From Lachnospiraceae bacterium UBA3641 (lineage in GTDB: Bacteria; Bacillota; Clostridia; Lachnospirales; Lachnospiraceae): 34,653 bases of DNA. Every line of letters starts with the position of its first letter. Position 1 is the first letter of the stretch. Under the pieces are notes generated by a model. It saw only the letters and a list, made by a program, of their open reading frames with translations, did no database searches and was not told where the DNA came from. The stretch spans positions 1-34,653 of the forward strand of contig DFKQ01000099.1 in assembly GCA_002373875.1 (NCBI GenBank), given 5' to 3'. Shown here in pieces: positions 17,021 to 25,467 of this stretch. A program made the position numbers and the translations under genes.

Positions 17021-17965
17021 ATGGTCAAAGACTACATACTCGATATCGTACATCTGAATAATGATTTTACGGGTAACGGCATGTTCATGGCCCTCTATTT
17101 CGTGACCCTGTTATTCATTGCCTTCTATATTGAAGACAGGAGGCTTAAGCGGCTGATCCTGTATCCTTCGATGGTATTGATCGCCGGTATATATGTATGC
17201 CTGCCTGCGGTTAACAGGTTCGTATTTCATGTATATGATGATGAGATACGCGGCAGATTTAACTGGCTCTTTATGGCGACCGCGATCGCAGCTATGGGTG
17301 GAACGCTAATGGTAAGTGCTGTCAAGGGCAGGAAGAAACAGGTCCTGCTTACGATCTCACTTATTCCGGTGATCTTCTTAAGCGGTGTATTTCAGATAAC
17401 CGATTACCGCTTTAAAAAAGCGGATAATCTCTATAAACTGCCCGGGGTTCTTATTGATATGTCTGATGCTATGCTTAAGGATCAAAAAGACAACGGAGAC
17501 GGGGTGGTAAGGCTTGTAGCACCCTACGAGACTGCATCGGCATTCCGGCAGTACAGTTATGATATAGAGCTTATGTATGGAGAAGATGCAACCTATGGAA
17601 GGATATGGGATCTTAGACAGGCAGCTCTTGATGCTGTGTGGGCATGTGAGAATATTGCCACATCCTGCCCGAACATGGAGCTTGTTAATAAGGCTGCCGA
17701 CCATTATGATATGGAGTATCTTATCCTGGATTGTACTTATACCGACTTTGGTCTGGAATCCATAAACGAAGCGGGGTATACGGAGGATGAGAACTTTGTT
17801 GGTGACAGGACTCCAAGGGAGGGAGCTCTTGAGAATATGAAAGGAACGGTGAGCGTCACGGCCGATCCCGGAACCGGTAATCCATGCTGGGATCTGACAG
17901 CCTGGAAGCTTGAGTACATGGGAACCTATGAGAGATATCTGTTGTACAGGTATGTACGTGATTGA
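17021..17965 (+). CDS. Membrane protein with extracytoplasmic C-terminal domain (possible second half of the DUF6077-like gene)
   Basis: 314 residues: about four membrane segments (18-40, 45-66, 82-102, 108-128), then an outside domain of about 180 residues containing SAFRQYSYDIELMYGEDATY and ending YERYLLYRYVRD. The soluble part recalls the tails of GT-C-like envelope proteins. There is no good ribosome binding site near ATG 17021 (AAAGGA is about 17 bases away), which fits a broken gene or coupling to the upstream frame 43 bp away. Function is inferred only from neighbours: envelope polysaccharide work with YfhO. Confidence 0.6.
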   Translation: MVKDYILDIVHLNNDFTGNGMFMALYFVTLLFIAFYIEDRRLKRLILYPSMVLIAGIYVCLPAVNRFVFHVYDDEIRGRFNWLFMATAIAAMGGTLMVSAVKGRKKQVLLTISLIPVIFLSGVFQITDYRFKKADNLYKLPGVLIDMSDAMLKDQKDNGDGVVRLVAPYETASAFRQYSYDIELMYGEDATYGRIWDLRQAALDAVWACENIATSCPNMELVNKAADHYDMEYLILDCTYTDFGLESINEAGYTEDENFVGDRTPREGALENMKGTVSVTADPGTGNPCWDLTAWKLEYMGTYERYLLYRYVRD

Positions 17966-18049
17966 TAAAGCCTGCGGTCTATGGTATTTTTTAATTGATA
18001 CTATGATTTGATGCAAGGAACATGTCTAAGCAAAGAATGGGAGGTTAAT

Positions 18050-18610
18050 ATGGAGGCAGTGTTGGATTATAATATGGAAGAAATGCGTACTGTCGATGAA
18101 ATAAAGGCACTGCCACAAGGACAGAGAGCGGAGCTTATAGACGGCGTGTGGTATGATATGGCAGCACCATCAAGAAATCATCAACGTTTGTTGGTTGGGA
18201 TTTCAAACAGAATACAGAACCATATAACTGAGCATGGTGGAAAATGTGAGATGGATCCGGCCCCCTTTGCCGTATTTCTGAATAAGGACAAATATAATTA
18301 TGTTGAACCGGATATATCTGTTATCTGTGATAAGGATAAGCTTGACGACGAAGGATGTCACGGGGCACCTGACTGGATAATAGAGATCGTATCCCCTTCA
18401 AGCCACAAGATGGATTACATGATCAAGATGCTTAAATACGGAACAGCCGGTGTGGGCCTGTATTGGATAGTGGATCCGGAGAAGAAGCTTATAAGGGTTT
18501 TGGATTACAAGAATGAGGAAACTGCCGACTATACCTTCGAGGATGTGGTGCCGGTAACCCTCTATCCTGAGCTTGTGATGGACTTTAAGGAGATAACCGC
18601 TAATCTGTAA
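18050..18610 (+). CDS. Uma2-family (DUF820) PD-(D/E)XK nuclease-like protein
   Basis: 186 residues from ATG 18050, five bases after GGGAGG (18039-18044); the frame could begin earlier at 18008 but without a site. Full-length Uma2 layout: TVDEIKALPQGQRAELIDGV, WYDMAAPSRNHQRLLVGISN, the core NYVEPDISVIC, GAPDWIIEIVSPSSHKMDYM with following lysines, then GLYWIVDPEKK and the C-terminal strand pair. E, PD and E-x-K-type residues are all present, so the nuclease fold is intact. Uma2 genes are common in cyanobacteria and some Firmicutes, often in several copies; cellular role unclear. This copy and the deleted one at 10186 bracket the envelope genes. Confidence 0.85.
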   Translation: MEAVLDYNMEEMRTVDEIKALPQGQRAELIDGVWYDMAAPSRNHQRLLVGISNRIQNHITEHGGKCEMDPAPFAVFLNKDKYNYVEPDISVICDKDKLDDEGCHGAPDWIIEIVSPSSHKMDYMIKMLKYGTAGVGLYWIVDPEKKLIRVLDYKNEETADYTFEDVVPVTLYPELVMDFKEITANL

Positions 18611-18954
18611 CCTGTATAGGTCGGAGGATCAGTGCGGATTTATTTGTGCAAAATCACAAGAAAAATTTAAAATAACAATGCTATTTGATCACAAACACAA
18701 GAAAATGTGCCTTAAAACCTGGAATCCCCAAGATATTGGGTTACATAAAACAGCCTGAAATATGCCTAAAAACCATGGGTTTGCGGCGAAAATCATAATG
18801 TGACAGAAAGATTGTTAAATATTACACGAGAATGAATGTTGTGAAAAAATGTCGAATATAGTATTATACTTATGATTGAGCGTAGTGGGTGTAAAATTAT
18901 GCCCATCTACCTTATAAATGTAAAAGAATAGGATGTAAAACGGAGGAAAAGAAG
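18611..18954 (+). other. 344-bp AT-rich gap with promoter and leader hairpin
   Basis: No gene seen. The stretch 18640-18840 is AT-rich and holds a small stem CCCAA-GATA-TTGGG (18728-18741). The right part holds the promoter of the surface-protein gene and a hairpin in its leader: GTAGTGGG (18882-18889) with CCCATCTAC (18902-18910), one bulged T. That hairpin lies about 10 nt after the predicted start of transcription and could protect the message. Confidence 0.5.
18839..18867 (+). promoter_or_regulatory. Promoter of the surface protein-sortase unit
   Basis: TTGTGA (18839-18844) and TATTAT (18862-18867) with a 17-bp spacer. The leader is about 80 nt and ends in CGGAGGAAAAGAAG before ATG 18955. 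Confidence 0.6.
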
Positions 18955-20931
18955 ATGAAACTATTTAAAAAGTTTCTACTTGTTGCAGGTGCAGTCGGGT
19001 TGGTCAGCTCGTTTGGATTTGCGAACAAGGCAATGGCGGCCGGGGAAGTGACAATTACAGTAAATCCCGACTCTGATTCGGCTGAAGTTGAGACTACGGT
19101 CAGCGGTAATTTGGTTGTTTACGCCAAGGGAGCGTCAAGTGGCAGTGAGACGCTGCAATCAACGATATCGCTGTCCGAGAACAAGACAGTAAAAACACCC
19201 ATTTCGGGTATTAAGGGAAAAGTAAATTCAAAAAAGAGTTCTTTCAGCGGTACAGTAAGTGTAGAAGCTGATCTTACAATGAACAGCACCGGTGCTACCG
19301 TGACCGAGACTGCGGTAGATAAGCTTTACAGAGTAAAAATAAGTGCCGGCAGCGGCGGAACGATAACCGGTGGAAATATTGATGAATACGCATATGCGGG
19401 AGAGACTATTACAGTTAAGGCTTCACCGAATTCAGGATATGATTTTAACGGATGGTCGGACGGCAATATGAATCTGACGAGAACCTTGACCGTATCCAAG
19501 AATGAATCCGCTAATAATCTGACAGCATCGTTTGTGTCATCGGGTCCTGTGTATGAGGGTCCTTCATATATGACCGCAACCGTCACCTCAGCGGATGGTA
19601 AGACCACGAGAACTTACAATACAGACGATGATTATGAAATTGAGATGGCTGTTAACCAGAAAATATCGTTTTCTATAACGAAGCCATCTGGTGCCACCAA
19701 GACAGGCATTAGGCCCGATAGTGGTTATAAGTCCTATTTTGATACATCTTCCGGCATAAAGGCGACTAAAGAAAATAGCGATGGCATATATTTTACGAGT
19801 GTTGCTTATTATGGAAGTTCTGATACCGAGGGCGAGGAAGGCGTATATTTTTTGGTTTATATTAAGGGGACTGACAATTCTGCCGTAACAACTCCCCGAA
19901 TAAACACAACGGATTATGTTGAATATATTACCAATGGCTATACGCTTGAATTTAAGGCTACACCTGTAGATAAGTCTATTCCTCTGAGATATATTAATTT
20001 TGCCGCAAAAAATGACAGCAGTTATAAAGACTATGTTGATAGTGTTAATTATACAGAGAATACATCCGATGGGAATGTAACCGTAAAGGTTAAGTTCAAG
20101 GATAAGGTAGATAAGGGTACCAATGATAAAGCCATTAAGCTTGTGGCGACTGCTTATGTTGGCGGAGCATGGAGGGAGTGTACGATAGACAGTGATACCG
20201 CTAAGGAGAAGGATGTAACGATCTATTCCACTCCTACCCTGTCGTATTCGGATGACAACAGGACTCTTACCTATAAGGCTCCCAAGAAGGTAAATACAAG
20301 CTCTGAGTCAGGTGTTGATGACAGCAACAAGGACAGTACCAAAACTGCCATTTCCGATGTCAAGGGTATCAAGCTTCAGGTTCTTAAGGATAGTGATTCG
20401 TTGGGAACAACGTCTGTAGCCAAGGAAAAAGGAACAAGTGCCACTATTGATGAGCCTACGGTTGAATCGATCATCAATAACCTGAATTCCAAGTTTTCAG
20501 CTGATTCTACTACCATTACCTTCAGAGCATTCCCCTGTGACAGCTCTGCTAATTACAACAAGAAGGTATATGCTGATGCTTCCGCAAATGTATATAAGGT
20601 AGTAATTACCTATACCAAAGCTGATGGAACAACAGGTGAAGAGGTTTTTTATGGTCTTAAGGGTCAGGAGATCGACATCACTAGCAGAGCTAACCTTAAG
20701 AATGCAACTATTAAGGACTCTGACAAAAAAACAAAGGTTACGGTAAGTGATTCGACTTCAAATAACAGATATACTGCTGTATTGGGAGCCAGGGAGTCGG
20801 ATTCAGAGGGTCTTGACAGGGTTCCCAAGACAGGCCAGAACAATGCAATTATATTTGTAATGGTAGCCATAGTTGCAGCCGCTGTTTGTGCAGGACTCTA
20901 CTTCTACAATAAGAAGGCTAAGAACATTTAA
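18955..20931 (+). CDS. Sortase-anchored surface protein with InlB-type B-repeat
   Basis: 658 residues. Signal peptide about 1-29 (KKFLLVAGAVGLVSSFGF, cut near AMAA-GEV). Residues about 108-190 are a divergent InlB B-repeat: YRVKISAGSGGTITGGNI, ETITVKASPNSGYDFNGWSD, TLTVSKNESANNLTASF. The middle (195-600) is beta-rich, Thr/Ser/Lys-rich, with no family I recognise, perhaps Ig-like modules. The C-terminus is a cell-wall sorting signal: VPKTG at 623-627, a hydrophobic span (630-650) and the basic tail NKKAKNI. VPKTG is a variant of LPXTG. The sortase gene starts 36 bp downstream, so the two are probably a dedicated pair. Adhesion or surface-layer function is likely but not shown. Confidence 0.85.
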   Translation: MKLFKKFLLVAGAVGLVSSFGFANKAMAAGEVTITVNPDSDSAEVETTVSGNLVVYAKGASSGSETLQSTISLSENKTVKTPISGIKGKVNSKKSSFSGTVSVEADLTMNSTGATVTETAVDKLYRVKISAGSGGTITGGNIDEYAYAGETITVKASPNSGYDFNGWSDGNMNLTRTLTVSKNESANNLTASFVSSGPVYEGPSYMTATVTSADGKTTRTYNTDDDYEIEMAVNQKISFSITKPSGATKTGIRPDSGYKSYFDTSSGIKATKENSDGIYFTSVAYYGSSDTEGEEGVYFLVYIKGTDNSAVTTPRINTTDYVEYITNGYTLEFKATPVDKSIPLRYINFAAKNDSSYKDYVDSVNYTENTSDGNVTVKVKFKDKVDKGTNDKAIKLVATAYVGGAWRECTIDSDTAKEKDVTIYSTPTLSYSDDNRTLTYKAPKKVNTSSESGVDDSNKDSTKTAISDVKGIKLQVLKDSDSLGTTSVAKEKGTSATIDEPTVESIINNLNSKFSADSTTITFRAFPCDSSANYNKKVYADASANVYKVVITYTKADGTTGEEVFYGLKGQEIDITSRANLKNATIKDSDKKTKVTVSDSTSNNRYTAVLGARESDSEGLDRVPKTGQNNAIIFVMVAIVAAAVCAGLYFYNKKAKNI

Positions 20932-20967
20932 CACTGTTTTACATCCTTTTACATAAGAGAAATAAAT

Positions 20968-21867
20968 ATGAGTAATACTACCAACCGATATTTTCTTGGT
21001 GTAGTAAAACTGAATTGGCCATTTCGGGTGGAGCGAGTTGAACTTGCTCCACTCGTTTTTGTACCGGCCTTTATTATCACAATATATATAATCGCCGGTA
21101 TCGCATCGTTATTCCATAAGCCTGAACAAAAAATAGACAATATAGCAAAGGAAGTTCCGTCGGGTATTCAGGTGTCCAATACAGTGGCAAGCGATGTCAG
21201 CGCCGAGCTTGATGAAGATGATATTCTGTTTGGAACTAAGACTTCGGAAGAGATGCTTCCTAAGATGAGGGAGTATTACGAGAAGAATAATGACTGTATC
21301 GGCTGGCTTAAGGTTGATGATATGGTAATTGATTATCCGGTCATGCAGACACCGGATAATGAGGATTATTATCTGGACCGTGATTTTGACGGGAATTCAT
21401 CCAGTGCAGGCTGCCTTATCATGGACACTGATTCGGTAGTCGGGGATGGTACACTTGAGCATGATTATCAGGATGGTACCAAACCCTCCACTAATCTGAT
21501 AATCCACGGCCATAACATGCGGAACGGGTCCATGTTCGGAGACCTTGATAAGTATAGAAAACAGGATTTTGAGAAGCAGCATTCGATCATAAAGTTTTCA
21601 AGCCTATATGAGGAAAGGGAATACGAGATCGTATCCGTCTTCTTATCCCAGGTTTACAGGATGGACCAGGATGTGTTTAAGTACTATAAATTCTTTGAGG
21701 CGGATACTAAAGAGGAATTCGATGACTACTATAAGAATGTAAAGAAGCTTCAGCTATATGATACCGGAGTTACAGCCGAGTTCGGGGATGAATTCATAAC
21801 CCTGTCCGTGTGTGCCTATCATGTTGAAAACGGCCGCCTGGTGGTTACCGCAAAACGTATCAAGTGA
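20968..21867 (+). CDS. Class B sortase
   Basis: 299 residues with one N-terminal membrane anchor (about 29-50) and an extracytoplasmic transpeptidase domain. Class B traits: YYEKNNDCIGWLKVDDMVID, YPVMQTPDNEDYYLDRDFDG, NLIIHGHNMRNGSMFGDL with catalytic H182, LSVCAYHVENGRLVV with nucleophile C282 and R290. The usual TLSTC signature here reads TLSVC. It should cut a sorting motif, most simply the VPKTG of the gene just upstream, and join the protein to the cell wall. Clostridial class B sortases are known to accept (S/P)PXTG-like signals, so VPKTG is plausible. The binding site (AAGAGAAATAAAT) is weak, suggesting lower expression than the substrate. Confidence 0.9.
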   Translation: MSNTTNRYFLGVVKLNWPFRVERVELAPLVFVPAFIITIYIIAGIASLFHKPEQKIDNIAKEVPSGIQVSNTVASDVSAELDEDDILFGTKTSEEMLPKMREYYEKNNDCIGWLKVDDMVIDYPVMQTPDNEDYYLDRDFDGNSSSAGCLIMDTDSVVGDGTLEHDYQDGTKPSTNLIIHGHNMRNGSMFGDLDKYRKQDFEKQHSIIKFSSLYEEREYEIVSVFLSQVYRMDQDVFKYYKFFEADTKEEFDDYYKNVKKLQLYDTGVTAEFGDEFITLSVCAYHVENGRLVVTAKRIK

Positions 21868-21881
21868 ATCGGGAAAAAAAG

Positions 21882-21910
21882 TTGACAAATCTCTATATGC
21901 AATATATGAT
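21882..21910 (+). promoter_or_regulatory. Promoter of the fatty acid synthesis operon
   Basis: Consensus TTGACA (21882-21887) and TATGAT (21905-21910) with a 17-bp spacer, about 68 bp before acpP. In the leader, GATAT (21934-21938) and ATATC (21947-21951) form an inverted repeat with an 8-bp spacer, a weak operator candidate. I see no clear FabT- or FapR-type palindrome. Confidence 0.75.
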
Positions 21911-21977
21911 TTGAAAGGTTGGGTTGTGTACCCGATATTAATATGTATATCAGTATAGGATAATAAGGAGAGAAGCT

Positions 21978-22211
21978 ATGTTAGAGAAGTTAACCGAAAT
22001 GATCAGGGAGCAGTTAAACACAGATGCGGCCATTACAGAGGAGACTTCCTTCAAGGATGATCTGGGCGCTGATTCACTGGATCTGTTCGAGCTTATCATG
22101 GGAATGGAAGAGGAGTTCGGAGTTGAGATTCCTACGGACGACCTTGAGAATATTCAGACAGTAGGAGACGTTATCAAGTACCTCAAGGAACATGGAGCTA
22201 ACGAGGACTGA
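21978..22211 (+). CDS. acpP: Acyl carrier protein
   Basis: 77 residues, the usual length. Acidic four-helix ACP with the attachment motif GADSLDLFELIMGMEEEFGV; S33 takes the 4'-phosphopantetheine arm that carries growing acyl chains. AAGGAG (21965-21970) lies seven bases before the ATG. It is the first gene of the fatty acid operon. A strong hairpin directly after it may keep its message more abundant than the downstream enzymes, matching the high demand for ACP. Confidence 0.95.
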   Translation: MLEKLTEMIREQLNTDAAITEETSFKDDLGADSLDLFELIMGMEEEFGVEIPTDDLENIQTVGDVIKYLKEHGANED

Positions 22212-22237
22212 TAGTATATTTATATTGAATGATAATT

Positions 22238-22268
22238 TATGCTCTCACCACAATGTGGTGGGAGCATA
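22238..22268 (+). promoter_or_regulatory. Strong hairpin between acpP and fabK
   Basis: TATGCTCTCACCAC (22238-22251) pairs over 14 positions, with one G-U, with GTGGTGGGAGCATA (22255-22268) across an AAT loop. No T run follows, so it is not a classical terminator; an mRNA-stabilising or partial-stop element between the ACP gene and the rest of the operon fits better. Confidence 0.7.
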
Positions 22269-22352
22269 CTTAGGTAAGGGGTAACTGTTTAAAACAGCGA
22301 AAATAAGAAGTATTTTGAGCATGTTCTGAATAGTTACGATAAGGGATATATT

Positions 22353-23279
22353 ATGAAAACAGAGATTACAGAATTACTGGGAATAGAATATCCGATAATA
22401 CAGGGTGGTATGGCCTGGGTTGCCACCCATGAGCTTGCAAGTGCGGTTTCCAATGCAGGCGGTCTTGGCATAATCGGTGCAGGTGGAGCTCCGGCCTCCT
22501 GGGTACGTGATCAGATCCATGCCTGCAAGGAGGAGACTGATAAGCCATTCGGTGTTAATCTTATGCTCATGAATCCGGAAGCGGATGAGATAGCAAAGGT
22601 CATTGCCGAGGAGAAGGTTAAGGTCGTGACAACGGGTGCCGGTAATCCCGGTAAGTACATAAATATGTGGAAGGAAGCCGGTACGGTTATCATTCCCGTG
22701 GTTGCATCCGTGGCACTGGCTAAGCTTATGGAACGCGGCGGCGCATCGGCTGTGATAGCCGAGGGCACGGAATCGGGCGGCCACATAGGATCGGCTACGA
22801 CAATGACCCTTGTTCCGCAGGTGGTTGATGCAGTAACGATTCCTGTCATTGCTGCGGGTGGTATCGCAGACGGACGTGGAATGGCAGCAGCCTTCATGCT
22901 TGGTGCCAAGGCAGTCCAGATGGGAACAAGGTTTGTCGCGGCTACCGAGTCTATTGCCCATCAGAATTACAAGGACAGGATAGTCAAGGCCAAGGATATA
23001 GATTCGGAGGTAACGGGTCTCTCATACGGACATCCGGTCCGTGTGCTCCGTAACCAGATGACCAAGGAATACCTGCGAATGGAGAAGGAGGGAGTACCCT
23101 TCGAAGAAGTAGAGAAGCTGACCCTTGGATCCTTAAAGGCAGCAGTCGTTGACGGCGATACCAGGAACGGATCCATGATGGCAGGCCAGATCGCTGGCCT
23201 GATCTCAAGAAATGATATGTCCTGCAAGGAGATTATTGACGAGATAATTACTGATGCAAGTAAACTGTTGAAATTATGA
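22353..23279 (+). CDS. fabK: Enoyl-ACP reductase, FMN-dependent FabK type
   Basis: 308 residues, 2-nitropropane dioxygenase-like TIM barrel. It reduces trans-2-enoyl-ACP to acyl-ACP with NAD(P)H and FMN, the last step of each elongation cycle. Seen: LGIEYPIIQGGMAWVA at the N-terminus, AGGLGIIGAG, the flavin-site run GTESGGHIGS with H144 (same number as the histidine known in streptococcal FabK), VIAAGGIADGRGMAAAFMLG, AVQMGTRFVA. The FabK type implies insensitivity to FabI inhibitors unless a FabI exists elsewhere. AAGGG (22341-22345) precedes the ATG. Confidence 0.95.
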   Translation: MKTEITELLGIEYPIIQGGMAWVATHELASAVSNAGGLGIIGAGGAPASWVRDQIHACKEETDKPFGVNLMLMNPEADEIAKVIAEEKVKVVTTGAGNPGKYINMWKEAGTVIIPVVASVALAKLMERGGASAVIAEGTESGGHIGSATTMTLVPQVVDAVTIPVIAAGGIADGRGMAAAFMLGAKAVQMGTRFVAATESIAHQNYKDRIVKAKDIDSEVTGLSYGHPVRVLRNQMTKEYLRMEKEGVPFEEVEKLTLGSLKAAVVDGDTRNGSMMAGQIAGLISRNDMSCKEIIDEIITDASKLLKL

Positions 23280-23689
23280 TAAGCTGAGACGAGTACATTT
23301 CGGACGAGAGGAAGAGTGCTCCCCGACCGGATGGAGGGGAGAGTGAAACAGGGGACGGTTCCTCGTTTCACAGTAAATATGAAACAGGGGACGGTTCCTC
23401 GAAGCGAAGCCAGTTCTTTATGATGGTTCACAGAGGCTGAAACAAGAAGAGACTTTCCCAATTCAAATTTCTGAATTCACTGAGCGGACCTGAGTAAATT
23501 CCGGACGAGAGGAACAGTGCTCTCCGACCGGATGGTAGTTCGTCATGAGGGTCGCAAATCATCCGATGGATGATTGTTCTGCGTGGACCGAAGCGTAGCG
23601 TAGAAACCGCGAAGAGGTGGAGTCCTGATGCCATTAGGTTCGGACGAATTCGTATGACATGTAGCGTAGTAGTAAAGGAAGAAGTGTAA
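23280..23689 (+). repeat. 410-bp gap of interspersed repeats between fabK and fabD
   Basis: No gene. Two 44-bp direct repeats, 40/44 identical, lie at 23291-23334 and 23492-23535 (201 bp apart); each can fold through GAGAG/CTCTC inside CCGG ends. Between them is a palindrome, GTGAAAC (23343-23349) to GTTTCAC (23365-23371), around GGGGACGGTTCC, and a half copy at 23380-23400 without the right arm. Sequences with GGGACGGTTCC cores are known as widespread REP-like repeats, often linked to tyrosine (Y1) transposases; none is encoded here. The rest (23536-23680) shows no clear structure. Confidence 0.75.
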
Positions 23690-24709
23690 ATGAGCAAAAT
23701 AATGTTTATGTTTCCCGGCCAGGGAGCGCAGTTCATAGGCATGGGTAAGGCAATGTATGATAAGTACGAAAAGGCCCGTGAGATATTCGATATAGCGAGC
23801 AAGGCAACAGGACTTGACATTCCGGCCCTGTGTTTTAATGAAGACAGAACCGGGTTTGAGACAGAGAACGGGGATAAGATCAATATTACCGAGTACACCC
23901 AGATCGCCATGCTTACTGTTGAAGCAGCCATATATGCGGTAATGGAGGAGCAGGGGCTTAAGTGTGACTATACCGCAGGTTTGTCCCTGGGCGAATACGG
24001 TGCCCTTATAGCAGCCGGAGTATTAAGTTACGAGGATGCTTTCAAGGTTGTAAGGCAGAGGGGTATCTTCATGCAGGAGGCAGTTCCTACCGGTGGTGCC
24101 ATGGCTGCAGTCCTTGGGATGGATGCTGAGGCGATCGAGAAGGTGTGCGAAGAAATATCCGGGGTCAGAAAGGAAGAAATCCTTGCGGATTTCTCTGATG
24201 TCTCAAAGCCGGCGGGTTACCCCGTCCCAAAGGTCGGGGTCAGTATAGCCAATTACAACTGCCCGGGACAGATCGTTATAACAGGTGAAGAAGCAGCCGT
24301 ACTTAAGGCATCTGAAGCTCTTAAGGAAGCAGGAGCCAAGAGGGTGGTTCCCCTTAACGTAAGCGGCCCCTTCCATTCGAAGATGCTTGTTCCCGCAGGC
24401 GAGAAGCTTGGCAGGGTCATAGATGAGACAACCATTAATGAAGTCAAGGTTCCTTATGTATCGAATGTTACCGCAGAACTGGTGACTGATTCGGTCAATG
24501 TAAAAGATCTGCTTGTTAAACAGATATCTTCATCGGTCCGCTGGCAACAGACTATCGAGCTCATGATAAAGGAAGGTGTTGACACCTTCGTTGAGATAGG
24601 TCCCGGTAAGACCCTTAACGGATTCATGAGGAAGATAACAAAGGAAGAGAATATCAAATCATATCATATAGAAACACCCGAGGAGTTAGAGGCATATGTT
24701 AACAGGTAA
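23690..24709 (+). CDS. fabD: Malonyl-CoA:ACP malonyltransferase
   Basis: 339 residues; moves malonyl from CoA to ACP, feeding elongation. MFPGQGAQFIGMG at the N-terminus, nucleophile S99 in GLSLGEYGAL, R in VVRQRGIFMQEA, catalytic H229 in NVSGPFHSKML, and EIGPGKTLNGFMRK near the end. It is about 30 residues longer than usual because of an insert around 160-185 (RKEEILADFSDVSKPAGYPV), which I do not see in typical FabD. Start has AAGGAAGAAG upstream. The end overlaps fabG by 14 bases, so the two are translationally coupled. Confidence 0.95.
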   Translation: MSKIMFMFPGQGAQFIGMGKAMYDKYEKAREIFDIASKATGLDIPALCFNEDRTGFETENGDKINITEYTQIAMLTVEAAIYAVMEEQGLKCDYTAGLSLGEYGALIAAGVLSYEDAFKVVRQRGIFMQEAVPTGGAMAAVLGMDAEAIEKVCEEISGVRKEEILADFSDVSKPAGYPVPKVGVSIANYNCPGQIVITGEEAAVLKASEALKEAGAKRVVPLNVSGPFHSKMLVPAGEKLGRVIDETTINEVKVPYVSNVTAELVTDSVNVKDLLVKQISSSVRWQQTIELMIKEGVDTFVEIGPGKTLNGFMRKITKEENIKSYHIETPEELEAYVNR

Positions 24710-25436
24710 AATCGCTCTTGTAACGGGAGCATCAAGAGGAATAGGTGCCGGTGTGGCTAAGAAGCTTGCAGCGAGCGGTGCCTATGTATATGTGAATTAC
24801 AATGGATCGGCAGCACGTGCCGACGAAGTCGTGAATGAGATCCTTTCGGCAGGAGGACAGGCCGAAGCCGTACAGTGCGATGTGGCTGACTTTGACAAAT
24901 GTAAGGAAATGATCGATAAGATAATCGCCGATAAGGGCAGGATCGATATCCTTGTAAACAATGCGGGCATCACGAGGGATGACCTCCTTATGAAGATGAG
25001 CGAGGATGAATTCGATGCCGTGATCAGTACCAATCTTAAGGGATGCTTCAATATAATAAGGCATGCATCCCGGTACATGCTTAAGCAGAGGGCAGGCAAG
25101 ATCATAAACATGTCATCAGTTTCGGGTGTTGCGGGTAACGCCGGACAGGCTAATTATTCGGCCGCCAAGGCAGGGGTTATCGGCCTTACCAAGAGTGTGG
25201 CCAAGGAGCTTAGCAGCAGGGGTATCAACTGTAATGCAATAGCCCCCGGCTTTATTGAGACCGAGATGACGGCAGCGATGACCGATAAGGCTAAGGAAGC
25301 AACGATAGCGGCGATCCCTCTTGGAAGGACGGGGCAGCCTGAGGATATAGCTAAGGTGGTATTGTTCCTTGCATCGGATATGTCGGATTATATTACCGGC
25401 CAGGTTATCAATGTTGACGGTGGCATGGTTATATAA
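24696..25436 (+). CDS. fabG: 3-oxoacyl-ACP reductase
   Basis: 246 residues, classical short-chain dehydrogenase. Reduces 3-ketoacyl-ACP to 3-hydroxyacyl-ACP with NADPH. Nucleotide-binding VTGASRGIGAGVAKKLA, structural LVNNAGITRDDLL, serine in MSSVSGVAGNAGQ, Y154 and K158 in NYSAAKAGV, then APGFIETEMT and a closing TGQVINVDGGMVI. The start lies within the end of fabD, with GAGGAGTTAGAGGC just before it as binding site. Confidence 0.96.
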   Translation: MLTGKIALVTGASRGIGAGVAKKLAASGAYVYVNYNGSAARADEVVNEILSAGGQAEAVQCDVADFDKCKEMIDKIIADKGRIDILVNNAGITRDDLLMKMSEDEFDAVISTNLKGCFNIIRHASRYMLKQRAGKIINMSSVSGVAGNAGQANYSAAKAGVIGLTKSVAKELSSRGINCNAIAPGFIETEMTAAMTDKAKEATIAAIPLGRTGQPEDIAKVVLFLASDMSDYITGQVINVDGGMVI

Positions 25437-25467
25437 TTATGGCCTGAATAAAGCAGATCATCATTCC

